From Hyaloperonospora brassicae (Eukaryota; Oomycota; Peronosporomycetes; Peronosporales; Peronosporaceae), in assembly GCA_947650285.1 (NCBI GenBank), contig CANTFL010001441.1, positions 62,001 through 126,000 of the forward strand: a stretch of DNA of 64,000 nucleotides. The letters are read 5' to 3'. The notes beneath the pieces were generated by a model. The model worked only from the letters and a program-made list of their open reading frames with translations, was not told where the DNA came from and did not search any database. This document shows, piece by piece, positions 44,985 through 57,400 of this stretch; within the stretch, counting starts at the first letter, position 1, and each line of letters starts with the position of its first letter. A program made the translations under genes and the position numbers.

Positions 44985-45880
44985 GGTTTAGTCACTTCCG
45001 GCAGAGCTAATCTAGGGGAGCCTTCGATTTGGTTCTTTTACAAGAAACGCGAGTCACTATTGGTGAGCATATTACTTTGTAAAAGCTTTACAATTCCTCC
45101 TGGTATTTCGTGCACAAGCGTGGACGCTCGTTGTGGACCGAGTCAGAGCACTCTCGAGGCGGAGTGGCAATGGTATTGATACCCTACTCATCGGACACGG
45201 AAATGATTTCGTGGTCCGAGGCGCATAGGAGGCCGCTCTGGATGGCTGTTCGAATCACGCTCCTGGGCAAAACAGTTCTTGTTGTCAAAGTTAATGCACC
45301 AAGTGTCAAGACTGAACGGGAGTCGACGTTCGAGTCCCTTCTACTTCTTCTACAGGAATACGACGGACCCATGTTTGTTGGAGGAGACTCCAACTGTAAT
45401 TTAGGGCCTCGACTAATTTCCTTTATATAGCCACCCGAGAGACACAATTCTTTAGCGTTGCGACGGCTTCTAGGTCGAGTGCAGCTCAGTGATGTTCTTG
45501 ATGATGACATGGAGATCGCCCAAGAAGAGAGAGCTGTACCGGAATTGCGGGCGGCGGCTCACAGCTATTTCTACACTCAGCTGGGCGGTGTTTGTTCAAG
45601 TTCGCGGCTGTAAAGATGGTATATAAGTTTTTTGTCATTGTATTTGGATTTGGGACGTTGCTATGTCGGTACCTGGTCCTTCTGCCGACCACAAAGGCAT
45701 CAGTACCATGATCGACTTGCCACACCCAGTGGCCCATGTCCGAAAGCCGAGGCGCGTGTATCCTCTTCCATGTTGTGCACATGCAACCGTGCACAAAGCT
45801 ATCATTGCGGCCATTGTGCTGTCTAAGCTTCAATCTGGCGCGATAATTTCTGTTCCGACGTCGATCTATATCACAGCCGG
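44985..45880 (+). pseudogene. LINE AP-endonuclease domain
   Basis: LQETRVTIGEH (about 45035) is the active-site glutamate motif. Then RGGVAMVLIPYSS, WMAVRITLLGKTVLVVKVNA and ESLLLLLQEYDGPMFVGGDS (the GGDFN motif reading GGDSN) follow. RHNSLALRRLLGRVQLSDVL and ADHKGISTMIDLP (the SDH end motif as ADH) complete the fold in order. Several frame changes break it. Confidence 0.8.
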
Positions 45881-46559
45881 AGCTTGACCGACTATTGGGA
45901 CGACCGGATGATAAGACTTCGTACAGTTCTTTTGTCGACTACCAAAATCGCGCTTCAAGGCCTGGCAAAAAGACATCAGCAGCGACTCAGTCGTCTCTAT
46001 GTTCGTTTAAATACTGTTTTTCTGGTGGCGCGTACACATGATTTCTCACCTTCGGAAGATCTTGAATGTTGCGACCAGTCTAGCACACCCGATACTCCGG
46101 CGGAACTTCGGCATACTGTGGTAGAGTGTCGACGATTATGGCAACGAACTAAAAAAAGCGCCTTTAGCTTCAACACACGTACACGCCTGGAGAGACAACT
46201 CGCCGTTTTTACGCCATAGTTCCGACTAGGTTGCAATACAAGCACCATCGTGTCTTTGGGATAGAAAGCGACATCCGGGCCGCATCGATTTTAGGAAATG
46301 TCTGATGAAATGGATGACGGCTGGGAGCATATTATGCCTCGTTCTTTGTCCAGTCCCGAAGCCACCATCTTTCCATTCCCGGACCACCCCTCTGGCTCGG
46401 GTCGATGACTCTACTGTGACATCGGACATTTCTCCCAACAATGTGAGTGCGGCTTCGACGAGGCTTAAACGTGGTAAAGCCGCTGGACAGAATGAAATCA
46501 ACAATACATTTTACCGAGATTATGTGGACGCGCTCGGCCATAATCGCTACTTTAACACC

Positions 46560-47410
46560 AGATAACTTACGTACAACGTGTTCCTGGCGTCTTTAAATGA
46601 GGTGCATATTCCGTGTTTGAAGCAATCTCCGGCCTCTGCCTTGCCACTTTATCATCGCCCGATCGCTCTCCTCAACATTGACTACGAGTTATTTACCAAT
46701 ATTCTTTCTTTTCGGGTGCGACCATTGCTGTCTCGTCTCGTCCTGCCGGCCCAAGTCGATTTTGTTCTGAAGCGGTCGATCTATACGGCTCTTGACATTT
46801 TCTAGGCGGTACGCAAGCTGAAAACTTGGACAGCGATCTACGTGGATCAATAATTCTGCTTCTCAATTTTGCAAAGGCGTACGAGACATCGTAACGTCCA
46901 CATGTACTTTCAGCGCTGACGTGGCTTGGGTTGTCACCCCACTTCGTTTCAGTTGTGATATCATTACGCCGCGACACGACGTGCCGCTTTCTCGTCAATG
47001 GATATCGCTCAAGTCGACGTGACGTTATTTGTGGAATACGGCAAATGTGACCCCTTGCTCCACATTTCTATAGTCTCGGCCTCGATAGCGTCTGTCGGGG
47101 TCTTCAAGCGCGGGGCGACATTCGAGGTGGACCTATCAAATTTGGCGGAAGAAACCAAGTTCAAAATTTCGGGATATGCCGATGGTACTGCTTTCTACCT
47201 TTGCAATCGTTCTTAATCATGCCGGTTATCGCCATTCTCGATGATTGCGCTCACGTGTCCGGTCTCCGGACAAATCGGGCGAGATCAATGGTCATCGAGC
47301 TGGACCCTTGCGGATCAGCTCAACTTGTAAGCACCTGTTTCTCAATATGCAGGCACCCGGAGACGCTTGCAGGTATCTTGGTGTTCTGGTGAAAAAGCAG
47401 CTCACGGTGA
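46560..47410 (+). pseudogene. LINE reverse transcriptase domain
   Basis: YHRPIALLNIDYELFTNILS and RLVLPAQVDFVLKRSIYTAL (46640-46800) are RT motifs 1-3 of LINEs. ISGYADGTAFYLC (about 47165-47205) is the catalytic YADD reading YADG, which alone would kill activity. The LGVLVKKQLT block follows at 47380. Stops lie between every block. Confidence 0.8.
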
Positions 47411-48699
47411 CCGAAAGCTGAAATGAGTGCATCCGGTCTCTCTGAAGCCGACTTGTATAATCGCGAGAGAAGACACACACGGTGGAACAACGGGCACACC
47501 TCTCCAGTACTATCGCCGTCCTAATATAGCGTTATTAGCACGGAACTGTTGGCCTTCTCCCGTAGTGGTTATCCGATTGCACAGCTTAATAATTGAATTT
47601 GTATGGGGCGTCCGTGGCGGTTAGCGGTTTCGACCGTGGGTTCCTTCCGAGTTGGCTTCTTTACCAATCCAGCAAGAAGGTCTAGCGGTGCCTTGTGTTC
47701 GGCCGGAATTGGTGACTATAACAGCAACAGCAGTCGGAAACAGGCAGCTACTATTTCTTTGAGGGACTTACTAACTCATGATTACTTGTGGGGATCGTGC
47801 GGGTCGGGTCTGGCTTAAATCACGCCTCGTTGGACGAAATACAAGCATCCTCGATATCGAGCGACGCTCTGGCAAACCGAATCCATAAAGATTGAATTTC
47901 TGGGGCTCCACATTATTGATAAGGTGTGGTCAGGGAGGTCTGTAGACGTGCCTTTTCGTTTACATTGAGAGCCAAAGTCGCCTATGATGACGACGGTAGT
48001 GTCGAAATTGATGTACGGCGGGTGCTTGATGACCGACTGCGTGCCGGTATGCGTTCTAAAGTAGCGGCGTCGGGGCGATTTGATCATCAGCGGTGGCTTG
48101 TCCATGCTACGCTCAAGGATATGTCGTGGCTGCACGATCGACATGGTTATCTTATACATTGAACTGAGCCGACTTTACCATGGGTTTGAATTACCTTGGC
48201 GAGGCAATGGCTTGGACGACCCTGCAGACTGGCATTATCTTTTTCTCTCCCACGTGTGACATGGAGACCCAGTCTATAGCAAGGGGCGGCTTTTGGGTCC
48301 TTCTACCTTGCCCTTCATTACAATTTCCCGACTCTGGCCTATCGGCAACTGGACCCTGGGTGCCTAATTTCGTATCTAACGAAGGTTCATCAATTTCATG
48401 CGTGGCTTCTCACTAATGACGTTACATCTCTCCAGATATTCGATACTGGTATTCAAGGTAGGATGGAGCCAGATTCGTCGATGGCGGCGTGCGATATAGC
48501 CGCGTCCTCGGCCAGTGGGACTCCTGTAAACTTTGGCTCGCATCCGATGCTCACGCGGGACGCCCACTTGTGCACCGGTCGTCGATGGTGGCGGCCACGC
48601 TTAAGAAAACTTAAACAACTTATCTACTGGCGGCGCTTTATTGGATGAGCTAGACTTCTCGATGAACAGTTTGATCAGGCGGAATTTATGTGATATCGG

Positions 48700-49310
48700 A
48701 AGGTTCACAATTGTTCGGCCTTTTTTTAACCAAAGCTCAGATGCGATATTGGCTGAAGAGTAATCTTTTCCCGATCTGGAATCGGGCGAGGCAAGATCTG
48801 TCGTGCCCCGTCCCTGAGTGTGCGGATGCTGGTCCAGCTCTGGTAAGCCATGTCTTTTAGACTCTCATCAGCGCGCGTCGACACTGTAAATATCTCCTGG
48901 ATCGGTGGCGATGGATTAATACTTTCCTGGAGACTGACTTGCCTATCTGGGTGTTTTGGCTGGACCTACCGGGAATCCGCCCTCCACCTTGGGAAATGTC
49001 AAGCAATCTATGGACACAGGGACAGATTTACTTAGAGCTCAGGCTGCGGCAGCTCGAGAGCTCTGCTGTTTTGTCGTATCAACGACGCTTCATTCCATCT
49101 GGGTCCAGCGCCTCCACCGCATGGACGACTCGTCTCTATCACAGGGGGTTCACACAGCTAGTGCCAATACTATGTTCCACCGGTCTTTTCGAAGGTTTCG
49201 TGAGTCTACCTGCCATCCCGTCATGGGGGAGAACCGGCAACTGTTTGCGCAGGTAAGTTCAGCCTTGGCTGGTATCCTCCCCTCTCCCAAGACAAAATTC
49301 CTCCGTTGAT
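48700..49310 (+). pseudogene. LINE C-terminal zinc-finger region
   Basis: DLSCPVPECADAGPALVSHV (about 48795-48855) gives a C-x4-C with a following His, the usual finger after RT in this LINE group. ARRHCKYLLDRWRWI, FWLDLPGIRPPPWEM and SYQRRFIPSGSS follow in changing frames. Confidence 0.6.
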
Positions 49311-49583
49311 CGTATGCCCCATCTAACGGTGCACAGAAGTGCTATACCTCCACTTTTTGATGGATGATTCCGCGTAAATCCAGGTCCAGGCGGAGCTGAA
49401 TCTGTTATTGTCTGTCTTCACGTTATGACGCACGCTGCATGCGTTTTGTGAATATCGAGCGTGGCCTATGGCTCTGCCGATACCACTGACAATATATCTG
49501 AATACTAGGGGCTCGTACACGGTCTTCGGCGAGCAAAGGTCAACGAAAGCTTACCCCTGCATGTCATTTTAGTCAGTGCTATT

Positions 49584-49892
49584 GTGATTTCACAATTGCT
49601 AACACTTCACTATCCGCGCGGGCAGCACTTGGTGCGGTTACCCCCTGAGGCAAAAGTCTTAGCTAACGATATCAATGTCTTGAGCTGGAGACATCACTAT
49701 CGTACCTACAAGAACATGGATGATCGAATGGAGAATATCGCTATGGACGTAGGAGCTTCGATTCAAGCGCACACTTTTTCTAACCTCGTTCTAGACCAGA
49801 AGGCTACGACCTTCCTTGATTCTGATGTCAATCATTGGTCGAAAACCTATCAGGCCGAACAACACGTAATACAGGGCCCCGTACTGACATAG
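49584..49892 (+). other. Unidentified open frame, 102 codons
   Basis: The frame reads VLANDINVLSWRHHYRTYKN and VNHWSKTYQAEQHVIQG among other segments and looks protein-like. Beyond its stop a related frame seems to continue (SIQEAWRRRSAVRDLVLPSI). I do not recognise it. It may be the end of a further mobile element between the LINE and the LTR at 50186. The stretch 49311-50185 otherwise shows nothing. Confidence 0.3.
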
Positions 49893-50185
49893 AGGAACCC
49901 TATAATATCGATACAGGAGGCTTGGCGCAGGCGCTCTGCTGTCCGAGACCTAGTGCTGCCTAGTATATTAAGTAGAGATCTCCCCGGTAACCATGTTGCC
50001 GCGTGCCAGGATATAGCAGGTCGTACGCGTACCTAAATATACCTCTCTTTCTCACTCACTCGAGCCAGACAACTATGACGTGAAACAGCTTGATCGATCT
50101 ATCGCTTTAATGCATCGCTTTTTCTACGCAAGTATACTGCGTGCAAAAGTGGGTGGACCGGCGCGGCGTCTTGTCCTAGACATAT

Positions 50186-50631
50186 TGTAACGGGGCACGC
50201 CTTGTGTCAATTCAACACAAGGTTGTGTGCACCCGATGTCACGTACACGTGGCGTGAGGAAGCGCAGCGAAGCAGGGAGAACTCGAAAGCTCTATCTAAG
50301 GGAAAAAGTAGAACTTAATTAATATAGTCATGCTTTCTTAATAAACCTTCTTTGTCACGAGCGAATTATATAAAACTACAATATCCTATGTGGGTTTCTT
50401 GCTCACAACCCATTGCGCGCGCCCAGCAGCGATTGGTGATTAATCTGGTTGATGTACCGTGAACATCAACCATCAGGTAGAGCAACCCATCAAAGTATAT
50501 GACTCTCGGGAGTAATATTTCTTCAACCTCACTCCTTACGAGTAATGTCAATTGAACATTATCTAAATAGATAATGGTCAAAAATTGACACAAAGATATC
50601 AATCTTTATGTAAAGGGCTCACCCCGTTACA
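50186..50631 (+). repeat. Solo LTR, third LTR family, best-preserved copy
   Basis: 446 bp with inverted termini TGTAACGGGG and CCCCGTTACA. Flanks CATAT and CGTAC do not match, so either the target duplication decayed or this is one end of a lost element. The copies at 18001 and 28204 align along it. Confidence 0.8.
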
Positions 50632-53500
50632 CGTACGATGTAGGTGTATCGATAAGCTCTGTCGGCTGCCACGTAGGCTTTGACGTTGAGCGAATGAGCT
50701 CAGCATGGACAAAGGTACACCAACTCAGCTTGAGGCGAGCGCTGGACACGTGTGCGAATATGTGGCGTCAGGCACGTGCAAATAGCAGTAGCTTTTCTTT
50801 GCGTTCGTGCAGTCGCGGTGCAAGGAAGCAAGCATGTACAGCGTCAAGATGAGCTTGTCGTGGATTCGCAGTCCTTTAGCTATCAGATCCCACGGAAGAG
50901 TCTGGATGGAGTGTGATTAAGACTCGCATAAAGCTCGGCCTATCCTAGTAACAATCGGCATGGCAGACTCCACGCTATGGTAGACGCGTGGCTGTCATTT
51001 CAGGAGTATGCCTCGTGTAGGTCAAAGCCTGGCGCTGTCCACAACTTCTTCCTGACTGCGGCCACGTCAAGCTAGCCACATTCGTACGTGCCGACCCTTG
51101 TCTGCTTCATGTGTGCCGTGATACGTCCGCCCCACACAAGCCCTGTCATACGCGCATCTCGTTGCACTCAGGTGGCAAACCCTTTACAACGCACGACTGC
51201 ATGCGATTCTTGTGGCTTATGTCACGATGAATGCTCTTTGTTCCGTGCCACACAAATCAGTACAAATGAGCTTCTCGCTGACGACCGTTGCAGTTTATTG
51301 ACCCCAAACGAAGCTTTGCTAGCTATTTGTTGGCAGTGGATCCTCTGGCTGGCGATTATCTAGACGTGAGACGGTCGGACTCGCTTGTGGCGGCAGTCAT
51401 GGCGACGAGGCATGCGGCACTGCCACTACAGCTGGCACCTTCGCTGGTTTAGTTTCATTACTGGCTTTACCAGAGAACCAGGACACTAATGCTGTAAATA
51501 GCTTAGACTCTTCTCTGCTAGTGTCACGAACTGGCTGCAAGCACATAAGACAGAGACGGTGTCATGACTACAAAGAATAGGCCGTCAAGCATTCGGAAGC
51601 GGGAGAGTATCACTGACCGACAATGTGGAGCGGAACATACACACTCGGACATGAACAGGCAGGATCAGTTCAAGGTGCGAATCGATTGTCCAGCGAAGCA
51701 CGGTCTACTATCGAGTAATCAAAGTGTCGGGACTTGGCGGTCATGCAGCAATGTCATTGCCGGGTACCACCGATCAGTGTATCAGCCACGTCTTGGCATT
51801 CCCTGTGCGAAGCAGAGAAAGCAGAGCGTCGGCCGTATGTGGGCTTTGAAAGAAGACTGACGTCAGAGAGTCCGCCAAATGCAGCAAGCCAAGAGCGCTC
51901 GCTTCTTACCCCGTCATCTGAGCAGGCAGCATGCTACGATCGTGTCACGTGTTCTCAAATCACAATGGCGAGGGGTGTGGATGTGTGTGGATGTGAAAAC
52001 GTTTGACACCGGATCGAACTGGTAGTATGGTATAGCAACGCATCCGTAACGCACAACCACATCCCCTCCACAATAAGGCGTGACTCTGTACGCCCAGTGG
52101 TCAGCTCCGAGAATTCAATGTACGTCGGTCGGTCTGTGACGATGCGTCGTACTGAACGCAAAGCCGACGTGCCTCGCACTCGAATCTTTTTTCCATTCCA
52201 CGCATTTCTTCTTCTTGGCATAAACACAGTGTGCTTTGTTGGTCTGGGGCTGTGGCAGCACTTGCAGGTTCAATCAAAGACTTCGGGCACCGGAGCGACG
52301 ACGATCGCAGCCAGTCGCAAGACGACCACTGGATGGCACTTGTAACTGGAAGACACTGCGACACGCATTGCTCACGCGTTTCACGTCGAAGAAAGACCAG
52401 CTACTGCTCTCTCGCTGGCTAGCACGCCATCTCACGCTAACTGTGAAGGCGTCATTACCGCCTCTAGCGCTCCTCTGCCAGTATCGCTGCTAGTTGCCGC
52501 GATCAGCGTCTACATGTTAGCAGGTTTGTCAGATAGTGTAGAGGCCACTCGTGCGTTAGGCGTTATGTAACACGTGCAGCTCGTCAACCCGTGGCCAAGT
52601 GACTATTTCGCTGCCAACAAAGCGCTCATGTCACGAGGTTGAGGCACGTCAGCAAACAAGACGATGTATTCGTCGAACAGATCCCGGGACTGCACCTTCG
52701 GTCATCTGATACCGGACCGTGCGTGGCTTCGAGATTCCTGCATCTGATCATGGCGCGCCGACACCGCCCACGCCCGTACGTCGTGCATAGACAGCGCTTC
52801 CTCTGGCGTCAGACGCTTGTGATGCACAGCACAATCCTGACGTGCTTCGCTTTTTTTGCGTGTCCGTCCGAACCGCTCTGCCATCCAGTGGCAGCCTCTA
52901 ACACTACTGAACGAAGCAAGAGAGTGGACACCAGGCGTTGGTCCGCCGCAGTCGCGAGCCGCGGCGATGCCGAACAGATGCTACAGCGATTGCCTTTGTC
53001 GGCGCCTGTTTGCTAGAGGCGGACGTGAATCGCGGGCCGTGTCTGGCTCGAGGTCGACGTGGTGTGCAACGCGTCGACTCTCTCGCCCCTCCCTCAACCA
53101 AATGTGTCGTGTGTTTCTCAGCTCTCCCGTCTGTGAGAGACGGACTCCTCACAAGCTCAACACTGTTCGCGTCTTGGCAGCAGGTGATGTGCGTACGTAC
53201 GTACGTGCGAGCGAGCGAGTGGATTCTCTGTAACCTAATTGAGCACGTCGGCCATAGTTGCGGGAGATAGGGGGAAGGCGACGGCTTGCAGCAGGCAACA
53301 AGTAAGGGCCGTCTTAGCCTGTGTGAGTACTTGACATAAGAGTCCGAGAGACAGACGGGACGATCGATCGCCAGCGATGTGTCGCAATGGCCGTCACGAG
53401 TCGCTGACGCTAAAAGTCGGCTTTGCACGCAAGTTCCGCAAATGTTGCGAGCTATCGTCACATTTTGATCCCATCCACCAATCGAAAGCCTCGACGCGGT
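50632..53500. other. Intergenic spacer
   Basis: No gene recognised although base composition is moderate and several frames exceed 80 codons. The longest (minus, 53656-52904) is compositionally unlike the real genes. Small GTAC and GAGC tandem tracts lie near 53190-53220. Confidence 0.55.
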
Positions 53501-53759
53501 ACCGACCAGCCGCTGGAAGGTGAAGTTTACCGTCGACTGCGTGCAGCCGCTCGAGCGATTGTCAGATTCGCTGCTGCTGCCGTCGTCGTCGTCTGTCGTA
53601 AGTGGCCGTCGCGTGCGACCTGACGGGCATTCCACATTTCGAGCACTTGACAGCACACGACGACTTTCTGTCGACAGCTCCAGCTCTTTGCCAGGACAGC
53701 AGATTCGCTACAGAGACACGACGCTCTCGACTGACTCTAGAGGCTCTACGACAACTCTC

Positions 53760-53830
53760 CCAACTGCTACTACTACTGCCACAAGTACTACTACAGCTAC
53801 TACTTCAGCCACCACTACCACCACTGCAAA
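53760..53830. repeat. CTA/ACT/ACC triplet microsatellite
   Basis: An imperfect run of CTA, ACT and ACC triplets lies 85-155 bp before the PX gene start, within its likely leader. It creates long accidental open frames in all three plus frames. Confidence 0.8.
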
Positions 53831-53914
53831 GTTCGGCAACACGTACTACGCGACTTTTCTTCGCGGTCCACCAGCTCTTGCCTTTTCCTCCTCTCTTCGT
53901 CTCCGTCTTCTGCC

Positions 53915-54433
53915 ATGCCGTACGAAAGCTTCACGCCGCAGGAACACGTCGAGATCACAGAAGTCGTGCAAGACGCGACCACTAACGCGTGGATGTACGT
54001 GCTCCATGTGCGACGTGGGAGCACAAGTACGCACTCGTCGCCACGTGGCCTCGTGGAAGAGGGATTCAGCCACGAGTACGTCATCAGTCGCCGCTATAGC
54101 GAGTTCAAGCAGCTCCACACAGTGTTGGCGTCTGTCATGGGCGACGCCCTCACGCCACTGCCTGCCGATGGACTCTTGACGCTCATTTTAGCCGACAACC
54201 AGACGTTACTGGACGAACGTCGTCAGGTGCTGACCCAGATCGTCATGGACGTGCTGAACCACGCGGTGGCTCGCGACTTGCCGGACGTGCAGGAGTTTCT
54301 GGGCCACGAGTCCGTGAGTGCCAAAGTCATGGCCCCGCTCTCGGGTCAGTGCACGAGTTCGATCCACAAGACGTCGAGTCCAGCTTGGACGACGCTCGAC
54401 GGCTTGAATCGCGAGCCCATCACGTCGTTGTAG
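53915..54433 (+). CDS. Small PX-domain phosphoinositide-binding protein, 172 aa
   Basis: The frame starts ATG after a pyrimidine-rich leader (CTTCTGCCATGCC). A PX domain fills about residues 11-131. EVVQDATTNAWMYVLHV is strand 1-2, YVISRRYSEFKQLHTVL (55-71) holds the R-R-Y-S-x-F lipid-binding signature, LTPLP is the short Pro loop, and ERRQVLTQIV with LPDVQEFLG form the closing helices. PX domains bind PI3P and place proteins on endosomes; a sorting or trafficking role is inferred. The last 28 residues after LSGQ look random. From there a different frame (54349-54537) reads HEFDPQDVESSLDDARRLES, which looks more protein-like, so the true C-terminus could involve a frameshift, an assembly error or a missed intron. 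No other domain seen. Confidence 0.82.
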   Translation: MPYESFTPQEHVEITEVVQDATTNAWMYVLHVRRGSTSTHSSPRGLVEEGFSHEYVISRRYSEFKQLHTVLASVMGDALTPLPADGLLTLILADNQTLLDERRQVLTQIVMDVLNHAVARDLPDVQEFLGHESVSAKVMAPLSGQCTSSIHKTSSPAWTTLDGLNREPITSL

Positions 54434-57400
54434 GGTCGCTCGCTACCTCGTCGTGGAAATGTGTCGCGTTCATGTTTGCCTGCCTGACGAGACCTCTCGC
54501 CCGCTGTGTGCATCAATATTTAACTCGTATAGAATAGACGTGCGTTATCGATCGGATGATTGATGTCAACGAATTTTGTGTGACCCAGTTTGTTCGCATC
54601 TAAGTATTGTTGCAGACCATGAATGTAAGTATTAGCAGCTTCGTCACGTGTGGTATGCCGACTTTAACTGTAGTCGACCATGAGGCACTGTGGTCAGCGA
54701 CAGCTCATTGCTGTCGCTGTATATATCTGACCACACGATGTCGATACACGCTAAGGAGCCGAAGATGGTAGCATTCATTTTCGCGCCGCCTGTGCGGCCT
54801 GGCTGGTACGTCAAAACAGACGATTTAAGTCACCCATTCCAAGCGACTGTATCACATCGCTCCTCACTCGCGTGCACTTTCGAATCTCTCTCCTTGATTA
54901 AGAGCGTGCTTCCGACAAACTGTTTGGTATGTGGATGAATGCCGCCACAGCTACATTGACCAAGCATCTGTCGTCGAAGGCAGCCTTATGCAATGTAATG
55001 GTGCTGTTCTACTTCGTGATATTACATGTGAGATTGGGCACGCGCGGATGTGCTTACTGCCGTATTGGTATTGGATCCTTACAGAATCCCTTCGTTTCAA
55101 ACTCTTGTTGCGACATATAAAAGATTAAATTAAGTTGTGTTAGTCATTTCTTGAGGGCCTGCTGTGTCTGCCTCAGCTGCGCTGACCACATCGACATTGT
55201 AGACAACAAATATAAATTCCTTCCCGCTTTCCAGGCCCTCATAACCTCCGATGTCGGTGCGACATGAGTGCCTGGCAGATATGATCGACGCACCGAAACG
55301 TGCTTCAAGACAAGTTTACGCTCGGTCGTGTTTGACAATCAAAGCAACTTAATGTGACACTATGGATCCGTAGTGCAAGAGCAGTATGACATCACCACTC
55401 ACGCCCATCGTTGAAAGAATTCTAAACAAGCACTATAATTATGACGACACTGGAAGGACGCGGTGTGGCAAAACCCTTCTACGCATTCCATTACCCGTAG
55501 TCGCATGCCATATGCGTACGTCAAATTGAACAGCTGCACGCCAATTTACATTCGTATGAGCATAAATTCAAACAATTCACAAGACTCAAGTGGCAGAAAA
55601 AGTGGCTCGATTTGCCAATTCCCTCTCTTTCTCGAGTTGCCATTAACCACTGAGTCGACATTCACTCCATGATCTAGCTCAAGCCTTCTTCACTCTCCAC
55701 TGTTTTCGTGACAGAAAATTAAATGTCAGCTTGACGTTATCTTGAGCCTACCCAGACCTCAGCTGCCCTTCTGACCTACATCTCTTCTGATAGATCGGTC
55801 TCAGATTTTTTGCGATGAGGCCAGATTCAAGTCACGTGCTATTGTCCCTAGGCTAGCTACTGATATCCTACAAGATGATTGATTGGCAGTGCACGCTCTA
55901 TAGTGAGCGGCTCGCGCTTCAGACCTTTTGATGCCATGCTACTTCTGTCCTCGCGACGGATAATAAAACATATTTAGGTACGGTGTGGTCTTAATTTCGA
56001 GCAGGAAAAAAAACTATTTAATCGTGTTTTCCCGAGCCATAATATGCGGGTGAAGCCGACTACATGTCATAGACACCAATAAATGTAATGCTTAATATTT
56101 TTACATCTGAATAACCTAGCTATTGCTTTTATTGGTAAAACGTTTGGTGACGTTTACTAGTCCGATCATATCAAGTATAGAATGAAAAGCTTTTAATCCG
56201 TGTTAAGCGCGCATTCAGTGGCTAGCATAAAAGACACACGATTTATAAGGACTAAGCAATAGGAGTCAAAAAAGACATGTTAATTACTGAAATGTAATTA
56301 TATATGTTTTTGCACCTTCGGCTTCTAGTACAGCATCACGTTGCGTGCTTCCGAAAATTGTACTGCTGCTAGCTCTTCGCAATGTGTAGCGTCTATCATT
56401 GCAGAGGTCCACGGTTCTGCACGACACTTGTGTATGGCGATCGGCAAGAGAGTATCGACTCTGGTCAGTCGAATCATACCTATGCATCATTGAGAGATTG
56501 TTGAGACCTCCACCCTATATAAAAGCAGGCAAAGCAGTGAGCTGTAGAGCGGACGAGTCAGACGACGTCTTACAAATTAGTACTTCGTATTATAGAAAGC
56601 GCGACGTCGCTGTATACATTGATGTAATAATTCAAGGTATCAAAAACATAATGATGCCACTGTGTCAATTAAAATTTATAAAACGAGAAGAATATGGTGC
56701 TGATATTGAAGCGCTGCTATGCAGAAGGCTCAAATCTACAATGGGTTGCGACTAACAACTTAAACGTGCACTGGCTTCTACTCAGTCGTCTAAATGACGA
56801 CAGGTGAAAGACTATAGACAAGTGATGATCATTGATAACATAGTTCTGTTCAAGCTTAACTTACATGGCGTAAATTATGCAGAATATGACAAACGACCAT
56901 TTTTCTTAATCGACACTTTTTTAATTATTGTGGTATAAAGCAATTATATTCAAAATTAGGAAAGGTTGTATAATAATTAACATATACATTCACTGTTTTG
57001 TGTATACTAGACACGAAGCATTTCGATACACACGCTAAACGCACCTTTAGGCTTAAAATAAGTCAACATGCGCGAAACATTATCCACACAAGCTGCATCG
57101 AATGGCTGGCTCACTGTTTTTATAATGCATCCTTCAATGCTCGAGTTTGTTCGAATGCTAAAAGCATTAGTTTCAATGGAGGTTTATTACCGTTATATAT
57201 CCCAAGGGGATCGCATTCATTCTGACGTGCGTGATGATGTTTTACTAATAAATGAGCGCGCCGTGCCCTATATCTCCGATAGTCTTAAACTCCATGGATT
57301 GATTCTTGTCATTAGTATATACAAGATCCGAGAAGCCTATAATCAGTGAGAAGGTAGGCTTCAAAAATCGTCTGAAAATAAATTACCTCAAGAAAATTAA

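Larger units (their letters stand above)
42560..49310 (+). mobile_element. Decayed LINE (non-LTR retrotransposon)
   Basis: About 6.7 kb with LINE order on the plus strand: a Ser/Thr/Lys/Pro-rich ORF1-like region (42560-44600), AP endonuclease (44985-45880), linker, reverse transcriptase (46560-47410) and a Cys/His finger with C-terminal region (48700-49310). The domain order and endonuclease type point to an L1/Tx1-like clade. Stops and frame changes occur every 100-300 bases, so it is inactive. No poly-A tail or target duplication was found; the ends are approximate. Confidence 0.75.

Noticed and set aside
52904..53656. Minus-strand frame of 250 codons
   Set aside because: Ser/Arg/Cys-rich text without any domain, and compositionally unlike the real genes. 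It lies antisense to the upstream region of the PX gene; probably chance in GC-richer DNA.
53520..54179. Plus-strand frame of 219 codons overlapping the PX gene
   Set aside because: Its length comes from the ACT/ACC microsatellite, and it is out of frame with the clear PX domain.
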